Below, one piece after another: positions 1 to 7,942 of a DNA stretch of 64,000 nt (its first letter is position 1; each line of letters starts with the position of its first letter). The notes under the pieces are model-generated. The model saw nothing but the letters and a program-made list of their open reading frames with translations, searched no databases and was not told the origin of the DNA. The translations under genes were made by a program, and so were the position numbers. This stretch comes from Candidatus Sulfotelmatobacter sp. Its GTDB lineage: Bacteria; Acidobacteriota; Terriglobia; Terriglobales; Acidobacteriaceae. Location of the stretch: contig JASHNU010000025.1 in assembly GCA_030041475.1 (NCBI GenBank), positions 33,830 to 97,829 on the forward strand, read 5' to 3'.

Positions 1-165
1 GGCGTTTAGTCGCTGCTGCGATACACTCGAATACTGGTCAGGGTTAAGGTGCGGCCAAGGAACGCCCGCGTCCGCGTTCGCCCGATAGCGGACCACAGCT
101 TCGCGTAACTCGATAATGCGGGATTCTATACTGTCAGCGGCTTTCGCCCATTGTTTGCTATTCAT
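1..165 (-). CDS. Hypothetical protein, N-terminal part only
   Basis: An open frame starts with ATG at 165 on the minus strand and leaves the window at base 1 after 55 codons without a stop. The visible peptide begins MNSKQWAKAADSIES and is hydrophilic and predicted largely helical, with no signal peptide or membrane segment. I do not recognise the family. The gene is divergent from the vapBC pair and separated from it by repeat-rich DNA. Its reality rests on the open frame and plausible composition only; the rest of the gene lies outside the window. Confidence 0.45.
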   Translation of the reverse strand, partial: MNSKQWAKAADSIESRIIELREAVVRYRANADAGVPWPHLNPDQYSSVSQQRLNA

Positions 166-359
166 AGTGTTCCTACGTCAAGTATATAATCATTCTTCAG
201 GAACATTCGCATGCACAAAATTGTACGTACAAATATCTCGAAATGAGATCGGCGATTTGATCCAAGGGGTTACGGGGCCCGGAACCGGGAAGGCACAACT
301 TCAGTCGCGCCGCGAAACAGCCAGAAAAGCCGTGGAAGAGCGGCGCTTCAACGCCGCGT

Positions 360-515
360 CACGCGCCAATAAAAAGGAACCGCGGCTTCAGCCGCTGAGG
401 CTGGGTCCCCGCGCACCCCAAACCCAGCCGCGCAGCGGCGACATACGACAGCCCGGGGCGCAAGCCCCGGGTCGACAGAAGAGAAACAGAACCGAGTCCC
501 GTAGGGACGGCAGAA
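360..515. repeat. Cluster of short GC-rich palindromes in the spacer
   Basis: Four short self-complementary modules follow one another: GCGGCTTCAGCCGC near 382-395, GCCGCGCAGCGGC near 427-439, a CCCGGGGC / GCCCCGGG hairpin at about 451-471, and GTCCCGTAGGGAC near 496-508. Two of them are followed by a GACA or GGCA tail, suggesting variants of one dispersed element. An open frame crosses this area but its product is low-complexity Arg/Pro/Gly-rich sequence, so I read the stretch as non-coding. Confidence 0.6.
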
Positions 516-619
516 AATTGCTCGCGTATATTTGTCTAATATCTCAGCGGTGTACTATTCGCAACGATGAACCTCAGCGTCACGATCCGCTATCGACCTC
601 TTCGCATCGGGTGGCACGT

Positions 620-657
620 GCGGGCTGCCCCACCCTTCGCGGTTTTCGAAGGGTGGG
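620..657. repeat. Palindromic repeat of the CCCCACCCT class
   Basis: CCCCACCCTTCG at 628-639 is complementary to CGAAGGGTGGG at 647-657, forming a hairpin with a short loop. A related palindrome, CCCCACCCTG paired with CAGGGTGGGG, is found inside the meaB gene near 33078-33132. This copy lies just upstream of the vapB promoter. It may act as a terminator or be a small mobile palindrome; the sequence does not decide this. Confidence 0.6.
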
Positions 658-673
658 AACATCCGCGAAAAGA

Positions 674-710
674 TCGACAATGATATAGATTCATGATATA
701 TACTATTTTC
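674..710 (+). promoter_or_regulatory. Possible leaderless promoter and operator of vapBC
   Basis: A -35-like TCGACA (674-679) and a -10-like TATACT (699-704) precede the likely vapB ATG at 711 by a distance that would place transcription start at or next to the start codon. No Shine-Dalgarno sequence is visible, in keeping with a leaderless message. The octamer ATGATATA occurs twice, at 680-687 and 693-700, between the promoter elements, which could be a binding site for autoregulation by VapB/VapBC. The spacer of 19 bp is slightly long. This is inference from sequence. Confidence 0.35.
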
Positions 711-953
711 ATGCCCAAACCTGACACCGCCAAACTTTTCCAGAACGGACGCAGCCAGGCAGTCCGTTTACCCAAAGAATTCCGTTTCGAGGGAGACCGG
801 GTTCGCATCCGCCGGGTCGCGCAGGGAGTTCTGCTCGAACCTCTGATCCCGGATACTGCCCGCTGGTTTGAGGAACTCGACAAGTTCAACTCTGAACCTT
901 TCATGCCGCGCGGCCGCCGCCAGCCACGCACGCCCAAGCGCAAGATTTTTTAG
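711..953 (+). CDS. vapB: VapB-type antitoxin (AbrB/SpoVT fold)
   Basis: An 80-residue protein with the conserved antitoxin opening AKLFQNGRSQAVRLPKEFRF, the swapped-hairpin DNA-binding domain of the AbrB/MazE/VapB superfamily. The C-terminal half (WFEELDKF and a basic tail rich in Arg and Lys) would wrap the partner toxin. An upstream ATG at 693 in the same frame would add six residues, but it lies inside a repeated octamer of the promoter region, so 711 is preferred. It is followed after 18 bp by the PIN-domain toxin, the usual antitoxin-first order. The expected role is neutralising VapC and repressing the operon. Confidence 0.85.
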   Translation: MPKPDTAKLFQNGRSQAVRLPKEFRFEGDRVRIRRVAQGVLLEPLIPDTARWFEELDKFNSEPFMPRGRRQPRTPKRKIF

Positions 954-971
954 CTTCTCTTCAATCCCAGC

Positions 972-1385
972 ATGGATTACCTTCTCGACACAAACGCCTG
1001 CATTGCCCTCATCAATGGGTATCCACGTGCCGTCCGGACCCGCTTCGATAAGGCCCTTGCCTCTGGTGCCCGCATCCTGGTTTCATCCATTGCCCTGTTC
1101 GAGCTTTGGTACGGGGTCGCCAAGAGCGCCCGGCAGGACTTCAACCGAAAGCGACTCGAATCTTTTGTGTCCGGTCCCATCCTCATTCTTTCCTTCGACG
1201 ACGCCGATTCCCATGTCGGCGGAACAATCCGCGCCACACTCGAAGCGGCTGGCAGGCCGATCGGTTCCTACGATCTTCTGATCGCCGCACAGGCTGTTCG
1301 CCATCAACTGACGCTGGTGACCGCGAACGTCACGGAATTCTCTCGAGTGAAAAACCTGTCCTGGCAAGATTGGGCTGCGGGGTAG
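972..1385 (+). CDS. vapC: VapC-type PIN-domain ribonuclease toxin
   Basis: A 137-residue PIN-domain protein. The acidic, Mg-binding active site is visible: Asp6 in LLDTNAC, Glu44 in ALFELWYG and Asp101 in SYDLLIAAQA; the fourth position falls in LVTANVTEF, where Asn replaces the usual Asp, as in many VapC proteins. Length and domain coverage are complete. VapC toxins cleave specific tRNAs or rRNA and stop translation until inhibited by VapB. It follows vapB by 18 bp and is surely co-transcribed. The target RNA cannot be predicted from the sequence. Confidence 0.9.
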   Translation: MDYLLDTNACIALINGYPRAVRTRFDKALASGARILVSSIALFELWYGVAKSARQDFNRKRLESFVSGPILILSFDDADSHVGGTIRATLEAAGRPIGSYDLLIAAQAVRHQLTLVTANVTEFSRVKNLSWQDWAAG

Positions 1386-1709
1386 GCTCCGCCCCTTTGC
1401 TTTCAATCACTTACCTGCCGTATAATCCCTCCAGTTACCTTTAAACCCCAAATTTGCACCATTCGTTGGGATGTGGATGCGCCATTCCCCTCCTCTTCAA
1501 TAGGATAGGTGCAGGTAAAAACCCAGGTATACGTGTAAGCGGGAACCAGGTTCAGTCCCGACACACTTTCATCCGCAGGCCCAGTCAACGGGTCGTGGGA
1601 GAGATTTTGGTAGGGACGAAAAGCAGGTTCCTCACCGGGCTTCGCCCGGTTCGGAATGACATCAGGAATGAAGTGGTAGGGAGCTTAAAAAGCCAGGAGC
1701 CAGAAGCGA
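1386..1709. other. Intergenic region with a dispersed repeat
   Basis: No convincing gene. At 1622-1661 there is an element that starts AGCAGGTTCCTCA, carries the hairpin CCGGGCTTCGCCCGG and ends CGGAATGACA. A relative with the same two ends and a different middle lies at 8742-8794. Just before the next gene, 1691-1707 reads as a short imperfect repeat of AGCCAGGAGC, one of several such microrepeats at gene borders in this window. Confidence 0.5.
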
Positions 1710-3914
1710 ATGCATAAGCCGATCAAGTATGTCGAAGCCGCCGCCGTCGGCGCCGCCAAGGGCACATGGATGGTGTTTGAGCGCTTGAACCGCATCAAGC
1801 CCAATCCGTCGCCCAAGCCGAAGTGGAGCGACAAGCCGCTGCTCAAGTCCTACGAAAAGTCCAAGCCGCCGCTGGGCTGGCCGCGCTCGACCGATTCGCT
1901 CTGCCCCAGGTGTGTCCCGGAAATCCGCCAGCAGATTCTCGACGGCCACCTGCCTCACGAAGTTCTGATGAACGAGAAGGTCGGCGAGATCAAGGCGACC
2001 ATCATCGAAAAAAACGGGAAGATTTTGATGGTGAAGGAATGTCCGAAGCATGGCAAGTTCGAAGACGTGATGTCGATCGACACGACATTCTCGAAGCACC
2101 TGGAAGACGTTTTCCCCGGCCGCGACATCCGCGCGCATAACGACGAGCACCTGCATCATCACGGATCTTCTACTGTGAAATACGGACGCGGCTCGGTGCT
2201 CACCATCGACCTGACCAACCGCTGCAACATGATGTGCGATCCCTGCTTCATGGACGCCAACCAGGTCGGGTTCGTGCACGAGCTGACGTGGGAAGAAATC
2301 AAGCAGATGCTCGACAACGCCATCACCATCAAGCCGCGCCGGCAGATGAGCGTGCAGTTCTCGGGTGGCGAGCCGACGCTCTCGCCCTACTTCCTCGATG
2401 CGATTCGCTACTCGCGCAAGGTCGGATACAACTCGGTGCAGGCCGCGACCAACGGCATAGAGTTCGCCAAGAGTTTTGAATTCGCGCAGCAGGCAGTCGA
2501 AGCCGGCCTGCGCTACGCGTATCTGCAGTTCGATGGCATCGGCAACGCGGCCAACGCGCACCGCGCGGTGGGCAACCTGTTCGACGTGAAGCTGAAGGCG
2601 ATCGAGAACCTGCACAAGGCGGGCTGCGAAATCGTGCCGGTGATCACGATCGTGAACGGCATCAACAACGAGCAGGTGGGGCGCATCGTCAAGTTCGCGC
2701 TCGATAATCCCAAGACGATCAGCTTCCTGTCGTTTCAGCCCGTCAGCTTTACCGGCCGCGACGAAGCCGTCACCGACGACCGCCGCCAGGCGCAACGCTA
2801 CACGCTGTCGCACCTGGCGCATGACGTGAAGAATCAGACTGGCCTGGGCGAGCCCGCGCGCGACTGGTTCCCAATTTCCTTCATGGGAACATTTTCCGAC
2901 TGGGCAGATTTAATGCACGCGGGCGATCCAAACAACAACTGGGGCCAACTATCTTGCGGCTGTCACCCTAATTGTGGGACGGGCATGGCGGTGATGATCG
3001 ACAAGGAAACGAAGGAGAGCGTGCCGGTTACGGCGTTCCTGCATGGCGATCAGCTGGCGAAGGACATTGCCAAGGTGAACGATGCGGCGCGCGGGAAGTT
3101 CCTGACCGGATTGGGCATGGCGCTGTGTTTGATGAAGAACTACGATCCGTTCCAGTCGCCGACGCATTTCAAGCTGATGGATCTGCTGAAGAAGTTCGAC
3201 AAGAACTACAACGTGACCGGGCGCAACTACGGCAAAGTCGGCCCGGACCGCACGATCGACGACGTGATGAAGCGGCGCACGGCCGATCGCTGGAACTTCC
3301 TGTTCATTGCGGGTATGTGGTTCCAGGATCTGTTCAACTACGACTTCCGGCGCACGGAGCAGTGCATTATCCCGTATGCGACGCAAGAGGGCGAGATTTC
3401 GTTCTGCGCCTACAACACGGGCGTGGGATGGCGGAACATCATCGAGAAGATGCACATGACGGCCACGCTCACGAAGTGGTATGAGGAGCATGGGCGGCAC
3501 GAGATCTTCGCGGGCGGCAAGAAAGTGAAGATGGAAGAAGAGCACGTCGACTATCTGAAGCTGCGCGAAGAGATTGTGACCAACGAATTGCAGCACGATC
3601 TCGATAAGCTGGGCATCGCGAAGACGGCGCGCGAGGAGAAGCTGCGGGCACGGGATGCGAAGCAAAAGGCTTCCGGCTCTGGGCTTTCAGCTTCCGGCGA
3701 GGCACGTGGGCCGCAGAAGAATGATGCGGCGTACAACGCGCGCATGGCGTCCTTGTATCGCGAGGTGGTGCTGAAGGAAAAGCCGGTGCAGTCGCAGGAT
3801 GGGTTCATTCCTCTCGGTGCTCTAGTAACGCCCGCGCTGGCGAAGCCGAACGGCAACGGCAACGGCGCACATGCGCCGAAGCCGGAGGTTGCCGAGCCGG
3901 TGGCGGGGGATTAG
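1710..3914 (+). CDS. Radical SAM enzyme of the Tes/Mss (membrane-spanning lipid synthase) type
   Basis: A 734-residue radical SAM protein. An N-terminal metal-binding segment has Cys65 and Cys68 (LCPRC) and Cys111 (ECPKHG). The SAM-cluster motif is CNMMCDPC (Cys172, 176, 179), followed by the SAM-binding SGGEPTLS. Further clusters are suggested by SCGCHPNCGTG and by the pair EQCIIPYATQEG / ISFCAYN. This layout matches the MJ0619/Tes family, whose archaeal members join lipid tails to make tetraether lipids and whose bacterial relatives are implicated in iso-diabolic acid or branched tetraether synthesis. Acidobacteria make such lipids. Substrate assignment is inference. The C-terminal 130 residues are a low-complexity Ala/Lys tail, including a repeat-like stretch near 3664-3704. 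An AGGAG lies 11 bp before the ATG. It stands alone, followed by a strong terminator. Confidence 0.8.
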   Translation: MHKPIKYVEAAAVGAAKGTWMVFERLNRIKPNPSPKPKWSDKPLLKSYEKSKPPLGWPRSTDSLCPRCVPEIRQQILDGHLPHEVLMNEKVGEIKATIIEKNGKILMVKECPKHGKFEDVMSIDTTFSKHLEDVFPGRDIRAHNDEHLHHHGSSTVKYGRGSVLTIDLTNRCNMMCDPCFMDANQVGFVHELTWEEIKQMLDNAITIKPRRQMSVQFSGGEPTLSPYFLDAIRYSRKVGYNSVQAATNGIEFAKSFEFAQQAVEAGLRYAYLQFDGIGNAANAHRAVGNLFDVKLKAIENLHKAGCEIVPVITIVNGINNEQVGRIVKFALDNPKTISFLSFQPVSFTGRDEAVTDDRRQAQRYTLSHLAHDVKNQTGLGEPARDWFPISFMGTFSDWADLMHAGDPNNNWGQLSCGCHPNCGTGMAVMIDKETKESVPVTAFLHGDQLAKDIAKVNDAARGKFLTGLGMALCLMKNYDPFQSPTHFKLMDLLKKFDKNYNVTGRNYGKVGPDRTIDDVMKRRTADRWNFLFIAGMWFQDLFNYDFRRTEQCIIPYATQEGEISFCAYNTGVGWRNIIEKMHMTATLTKWYEEHGRHEIFAGGKKVKMEEEHVDYLKLREEIVTNELQHDLDKLGIAKTAREEKLRARDAKQKASGSGLSASGEARGPQKNDAAYNARMASLYREVVLKEKPVQSQDGFIPLGALVTPALAKPNGNGNGAHAPKPEVAEPVAGD

Positions 3915-3926
3915 CCGCCCCGGTCG

Positions 3927-3954
3927 TTACTGATCAGTTTTCAGTTATCAGTAA
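3927..3954. repeat. Microrepeat hairpin (CAGTT unit)
   Basis: TTACTGAT at the left and ATCAGTAA at the right are complementary, and the interior is an imperfect repeat of TCAGTT. One of several gene-border hairpins in this window that share architecture but not sequence. Confidence 0.5.
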
Positions 3955-3959
3955 AATAA

Positions 3960-3988
3960 GGGCCGCCGAAAGGCGGCCCGAATATTTT
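3960..3988 (+). terminator. Rho-independent terminator
   Basis: GGGCCGCC, a GAAA loop and GGCGGCCC form a perfect 8-bp stem followed by GAATATTTT. It lies 45 bp after the radical SAM gene. The same stem ends and AATATTTTG tail recur at 6074-6104. Confidence 0.8.
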
Positions 3989-4085
3989 GTCAGTTTGCGC
4001 GATCTGCCTTCGCCGCGACGCGTGCGTCGCTTTGCTCCTACGCGCCGAGGCCCAGGCGTTCCCCGCCCACTTGCCCACGAACTAC

Positions 4086-4114
4086 CCCGGCCCGTCGCCC
4101 GGCGACGGGCCGGG
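4086..4114. repeat. Perfect 14-bp inverted repeat
   Basis: CCCGGCCCGTCGCC (4086-4099) and its exact complement (4101-4114) are separated by one base. There is no T-tract. It lies downstream of the minus-strand gene that ends at 4149, between two convergent genes, and may serve as a Rho-independent stop or transcript-end stabiliser. Confidence 0.6.
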
Positions 4115-4148
4115 CAGTTCGCCCGATATGCGGCGACTTAAGACCTAA

Positions 4149-4847
4149 TTACTTAGCAGCGATCCTAATGCCAGCCCAGTCTGCAACTTGCGAGCCGGTC
4201 GGGGCTAGCCCTATTCTTTGGCCTATAACGAGGTAGAATGGCCCAGTTCCAGCTTGCAAGCTAGAAAGGGTGCCCAAGAGCTTCCCACCGCTGTAGACCT
4301 TCACGGTTCCGTCTCCGGTGCCGTTAATTTGAATTACGACTTTGTACTCCGTGTTCATCTGGGGAACCAAGTTGGGTGAGAACTGTTCACCCAAGTTGTA
4401 CAGGAAGTCGACGTTCGGCGCATTCGCCCAAAAGCCTTCGTAGGTGGGACTCACATTGGCGTGCAAGGTCAGGTATTGGGTCAAGTCAGCGCTGGCAAGG
4501 TAGATCGCAAACGGGTTCGCAGTCCCCTCTGTTGGGGTTACCTCTGCGACGACCGTGAAAGGTGCACTGAATGTAGCCAGCGACTGCAGGCCAGTCAGCG
4601 TGAAGTCCTCGGTCAGCCCGCTCATTTGCAGTCCGGTAGTTCCGGTGAAGGTTGTCTGCGGAGCTACAAACGTTCCCGCAGGAGAGGACGTCGCAGCGGC
4701 TAGGTTATTAAGGAATGAGGAACTCGAAGTCCATAGGGTGAAATTGTCGAGCAAAAGCGTCTGCGCTGAAGCAGGTTGCGTGAGCTGAACAAGCGTTAGC
4801 AGCAAAACGGCAACGGACCAGAGTATCCAAGACACTGATTGTCTCAT
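4149..4847 (-). CDS. Small secreted protein of unknown function
   Basis: A 232-residue protein with a clear signal peptide: MRQSVSW, a hydrophobic core, and a likely cleavage after PASA near residue 28. The mature part is rich in Thr, Ser, Gly and beta-strand-forming residues and carries no cysteines or catalytic motif that I recognise; it resembles a beta-sandwich (laminin G or concanavalin-like) fold in composition only. The start at 4847 is chosen over an upstream in-frame ATG because AAGGAG sits nine bases before it and the signal peptide then begins correctly. It is convergent with the radical SAM gene and divergent from the CadC-like regulator. Confidence 0.7.
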   Translation of the reverse strand: MRQSVSWILWSVAVLLLTLVQLTQPASAQTLLLDNFTLWTSSSSFLNNLAAATSSPAGTFVAPQTTFTGTTGLQMSGLTEDFTLTGLQSLATFSAPFTVVAEVTPTEGTANPFAIYLASADLTQYLTLHANVSPTYEGFWANAPNVDFLYNLGEQFSPNLVPQMNTEYKVVIQINGTGDGTVKVYSGGKLLGTLSSLQAGTGPFYLVIGQRIGLAPTGSQVADWAGIRIAAK

Positions 4848-5056
4848 GGGCGTTTTCTCCTTATGGAGGCTGACAATATTCACTAACGTGGCATAGTCAA
4901 CGAAGTTCCGCGTGAGCTAAGGATTAGGAAGGAAGTGCTAGGAAGATCGGGTAGTTGACGGCCAGGATGAGTTGGCGTAAGTTTCGGGCCAAGTTAGTTA
5001 TCAGCAGCAAAGTGGAGCCCCACGACCCCGGGAAGGTAAGTGAGTAAGGAGGTGTC

Positions 5057-6037
5057 GTGGCTTTAGATAGAGAGTTCGAAGACGTAGTGCAGTTCGACTT
5101 GTACGAACTGGACCCAAGGACTTATCAACTCCGGCGAAGCGGAGTCATAGTCGACCTTCCACGGCAGGCCGTGAGAGTTCTTTCCTTGCTAGCGGCGCAC
5201 CCGAATAAGCTGGTTACTCGACGGGAAATTAAGGACGCCCTGTGGCCCGGCGAATCTCATGGCGACTTCGACAGCCGGCTGAACTTTGCCGTCAAAAAAC
5301 TGCGTGAAAAGCTGGGCGACAACGCCGAGCAGCCGCGGTATGTTCAGACCATGCGCAACGCCGGATATATGTTCATTGCGCCGGTGCGGGCGGCGGCCGA
5401 ATCCGAGTATGGCGTGGAGCAATCCAGACTCGGCAACGGCAAGGCTGGGCCGACTACCTTCGAGCTGAGCGAGCCTGCCGAGGCTCACGCTTCAAAGCTG
5501 AGATTTCGATATGGTCTGGGCGCGCTACTGATCGCTGCCGTTGGGGTGGCCGTTGCGGCGGTTGGGTTCGGGGCGTTTGCGTTGAGGCCGCGGGCGGGGA
5601 GTGCCGTCCTTAGCCCGCAGCTTGCATCGCAGGTGCAGATTTCGAATCTGGACGGAGCGGATGGCGTGCCTAAGATCGATTGGGTCAGTGAGATTTCGCC
5701 CGAGGCAGAACAGCGGATCGAAATTCGAGGAAGAGGCTTTGGGTTACACGTGCCGTACTCGCATACGGACTCGCCGTACCTCGCCATCCGCGATAAAACC
5801 TCGGATTGGGCGGCGGGCCGGATGATTCCGGAGAACTGGGACGAGGTGACGGTGGATGTGGAGAGCTGGACCGCGGGCGAGATAGTGATCAGCGGTTTCA
5901 GTGGTGATTATGGGAAGAAAGGATGGAAACTTTCACCCGGTGATCAGGTAGAAATCGCGGTTTGGAATCCGCAAACCAAGACTGGACCGGCGATCTTTCG
6001 GGCGTGGGTAAACTCTGGCACGGATGGGGGGAAATGA
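5057..6037 (+). CDS. Membrane-anchored winged-helix transcriptional regulator (CadC-like)
   Basis: A 326-residue protein. Residues 10-112 form an OmpR/PhoB-type winged-helix DNA-binding domain, ending in the typical RYVQTMRNAGYMFIAPV. A single membrane span follows at about 152-176, and the C-terminal 140 residues would lie outside the cytoplasm as a beta-rich sensor (IRGRGFG, GDQVEIAVWNP). This one-component arrangement is that of CadC/ToxR-type regulators and is frequent in acidobacteria. The start is GTG with AAGGAGGT at 5046-5053. The signal sensed and target genes are unknown. The divergent secreted-protein gene is a natural candidate target. Confidence 0.8.
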   Translation: MALDREFEDVVQFDLYELDPRTYQLRRSGVIVDLPRQAVRVLSLLAAHPNKLVTRREIKDALWPGESHGDFDSRLNFAVKKLREKLGDNAEQPRYVQTMRNAGYMFIAPVRAAAESEYGVEQSRLGNGKAGPTTFELSEPAEAHASKLRFRYGLGALLIAAVGVAVAAVGFGAFALRPRAGSAVLSPQLASQVQISNLDGADGVPKIDWVSEISPEAEQRIEIRGRGFGLHVPYSHTDSPYLAIRDKTSDWAAGRMIPENWDEVTVDVESWTAGEIVISGFSGDYGKKGWKLSPGDQVEIAVWNPQTKTGPAIFRAWVNSGTDGGK

Positions 6038-6073
6038 CCTTCCGCGTGGTACCTCGCACTTCAAGGACAATGT

Positions 6074-6104
6074 GGGCCGCCCGATCGGGCGGCCCTAATA
6101 TTTT
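6074..6104 (+). terminator. Rho-independent terminator
   Basis: A perfect 22-base palindrome (6074-6095) beginning GGGCCGCCCGA is followed by TAATATTTT. It lies 36 bp after the regulator gene and closely resembles the terminator at 3960-3988. Confidence 0.8.
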
Positions 6105-6146
6105 GGATGCTTGGTTTTCTTGAGAGAGCCCGAACGCCATCGTTCC

Positions 6147-7838
6147 TCACTGCGAGCACGTCGGTGCGAAGCCGGTTAGCACATTGTTGGCGGCGGAGAT
6201 GTTGCAGATGTAATTGGTGCCGGTCGAGTCGATGTCGCTATAGAACTGCGAGGCAGACTGGCCGGTGTTGCCGAGGAAGTTACCGCTGGAGTCGAACTCG
6301 AGCGTGTCCTGATGCTGGGCGAAATTATTGAGCAAACTGAAGGAGCCCGCCCAGGCGCCCAGTCTGCTGAATTGCTGGGCTCCGTAGGTTTGCCAGACTT
6401 TGGTGGTGACGTCGATGTCGCCATTGGACTGCGGGAGTTGAGAATAATCCAGAGTCAGCGGGAACTGGAAACTCTTTGTGGATGTGGTGGTCGGCTGGCC
6501 GGGTGTGGTCACCGTGGTAGTAGAGTTAACGTCACTGGTCTGGTTGATGTTCTGCACGTACACCGTGTCGGTGATATTGAAAAACTGCTTGTTCGCAAAG
6601 TTCACACTTTCGGAAATCGTAGTAGTTACCTTTCCGTGAGAGGTGTTCACGTAGCCGCTCAGCACGAAGTTACGGTTGGACGTTACTTTCACCGTCCCGG
6701 TAGAGGCGCTGGCGCCGACATTGATGTTCTCCGAGATGACGGGATTCGGAGCGACGGTGAGCGTGTTCTGGGTCAGAGCTCCGGTGACCGTGGTCGAGCC
6801 GGAATCGAGATAGAGAAGAAGCGTGGCCGTGTCGGAGAACCAGTTGTCGGCGTTATAAACGCTGAGCGAGATGGTGTGCGGATCGCCGTTGCTGAGGTAG
6901 GCCGCGAAGGGAGTGAGATCGACGCGGAAAGGAGTGAAGTTCAAAGTCTGCACGCCGGGGATGGGGAACCAGAGGAAGGGATCGATGCCTCCGGTGAAAA
7001 TCCAGGGGAACACGGGAGCGACGCCGGCGGGCTGGCCATCAATGGTGATCTCGGTTTCGCGGAAGCCAGTGTTGGTGCAGCTTTCGAGCTCGGTGGCGAG
7101 GTCGCTGGGCACGCAGGTGTACCAGAATTCATCGTCAATCTGGCTCTGCGAGTAGACATCGAGGTACGCGTTCTCGATGTTGGTGGGAAGCGTGAAGGTC
7201 GCAGCCAGAGTACTTGAAGTGGTGTCGAGAGCGACAGTGCCCCCGGTCGGCCCGGCGGAGAGCGGCAAAACGACGCTGGCGGTGAGCGGAGCTGTCTGGT
7301 GGTAAGCGAGCGGGTAGAACTCCAGCGTGGCGCTCGCGGTTTGGATGCTGGTGTAGGTGCTATTCACGGTGTTGCCCAGGTAGACCGAGCCGCTCTGCGC
7401 AATGGTAAAGAGCGGAGAATAATCGGTGAGATCGCTCTCCACATGCCAGGAGGGGGAGAGCGTCGCTCCCGGCTCCGCTGTCGTTCCGAAAAAGATATTT
7501 GTTCCTCCCAGCCAGATATTGGCGGTGCGGTCGAACTGATTGCCGGCCGTCACAGAAATGTCGACTTCGAGAACAACTTTAGCCCAGGGTCCGGGGCAAT
7601 CTTCGGGCGGCGTGTAGGAAAACGGATTCAGGTTGTAGTTGTTGTCAAATGTGTAGTCGCTGAACAGGGTGACGACACACGGCTTGGTATTGGGTCGGGG
7701 TACGGTGGGATCGGCGGTGACGGTGTTGGCGGATCCGATGACGTAGGGTCCCGAGGCGAAAGCCAGTGGGACGCCGGTGACGACGAGAAGGAAAAGGACC
7801 AGGCCGCAAAGCGTGGCTGGGGAAATGAAGCGCTGCAT
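6147..7838 (-). CDS. Secreted PNGase A-like amidase
   Basis: A 563-residue protein related to peptide-N4-(N-acetyl-beta-glucosaminyl)asparagine amidase A, the acid amidase family best known from plants. The diagnostic region appears early: VTLFSDYTF, PPEDCPGPWAKVVLEVD, QFDRTANIWLGG and SPSWHVESDLTDYS. A signal peptide occupies about residues 1-28. The start at 7838 has GGGAGGT five bases upstream; the open frame continues 63 codons further up but that part lacks a signal. Family members remove N-glycans from glycopeptides; here the enzyme would act outside the cytoplasm, perhaps on plant or fungal debris. Activity of bacterial homologues is inferred. Confidence 0.75.
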   Translation of the reverse strand: MQRFISPATLCGLVLFLLVVTGVPLAFASGPYVIGSANTVTADPTVPRPNTKPCVVTLFSDYTFDNNYNLNPFSYTPPEDCPGPWAKVVLEVDISVTAGNQFDRTANIWLGGTNIFFGTTAEPGATLSPSWHVESDLTDYSPLFTIAQSGSVYLGNTVNSTYTSIQTASATLEFYPLAYHQTAPLTASVVLPLSAGPTGGTVALDTTSSTLAATFTLPTNIENAYLDVYSQSQIDDEFWYTCVPSDLATELESCTNTGFRETEITIDGQPAGVAPVFPWIFTGGIDPFLWFPIPGVQTLNFTPFRVDLTPFAAYLSNGDPHTISLSVYNADNWFSDTATLLLYLDSGSTTVTGALTQNTLTVAPNPVISENINVGASASTGTVKVTSNRNFVLSGYVNTSHGKVTTTISESVNFANKQFFNITDTVYVQNINQTSDVNSTTTVTTPGQPTTTSTKSFQFPLTLDYSQLPQSNGDIDVTTKVWQTYGAQQFSRLGAWAGSFSLLNNFAQHQDTLEFDSSGNFLGNTGQSASQFYSDIDSTGTNYICNISAANNVLTGFAPTCSQ

Positions 7839-7942
7839 GGGAACCTCCCAGGAGATGATAGAAGCCGCGCCAATCGCGGGTTTCGCGGCAGATTCGGCGG
7901 GCAGGGAAGTGTGGCAGTTTGAAGGGTGGAGTGTCAAGCCCG

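Noticed and set aside
360..515. Considered as a CRISPR array
   Set aside because: The palindromes differ from each other and are not regularly spaced.
116..688. 190-codon plus-strand open frame
   Set aside because: The product is Arg/Pro/Gly-rich translated repeat DNA, has no ribosome-binding site and overlaps the divergent gene start.
1662..2822. 386-codon frame opposite the radical SAM gene
   Set aside because: It is the antisense shadow of a strongly supported gene; its His/Arg/Val-rich composition is typical of such shadows.
6312..7217. 301-codon frame opposite the PNGase A-like gene
   Set aside because: Antisense to a recognisable secreted protein; the product has no domain and is Gly/Arg/Val-rich.
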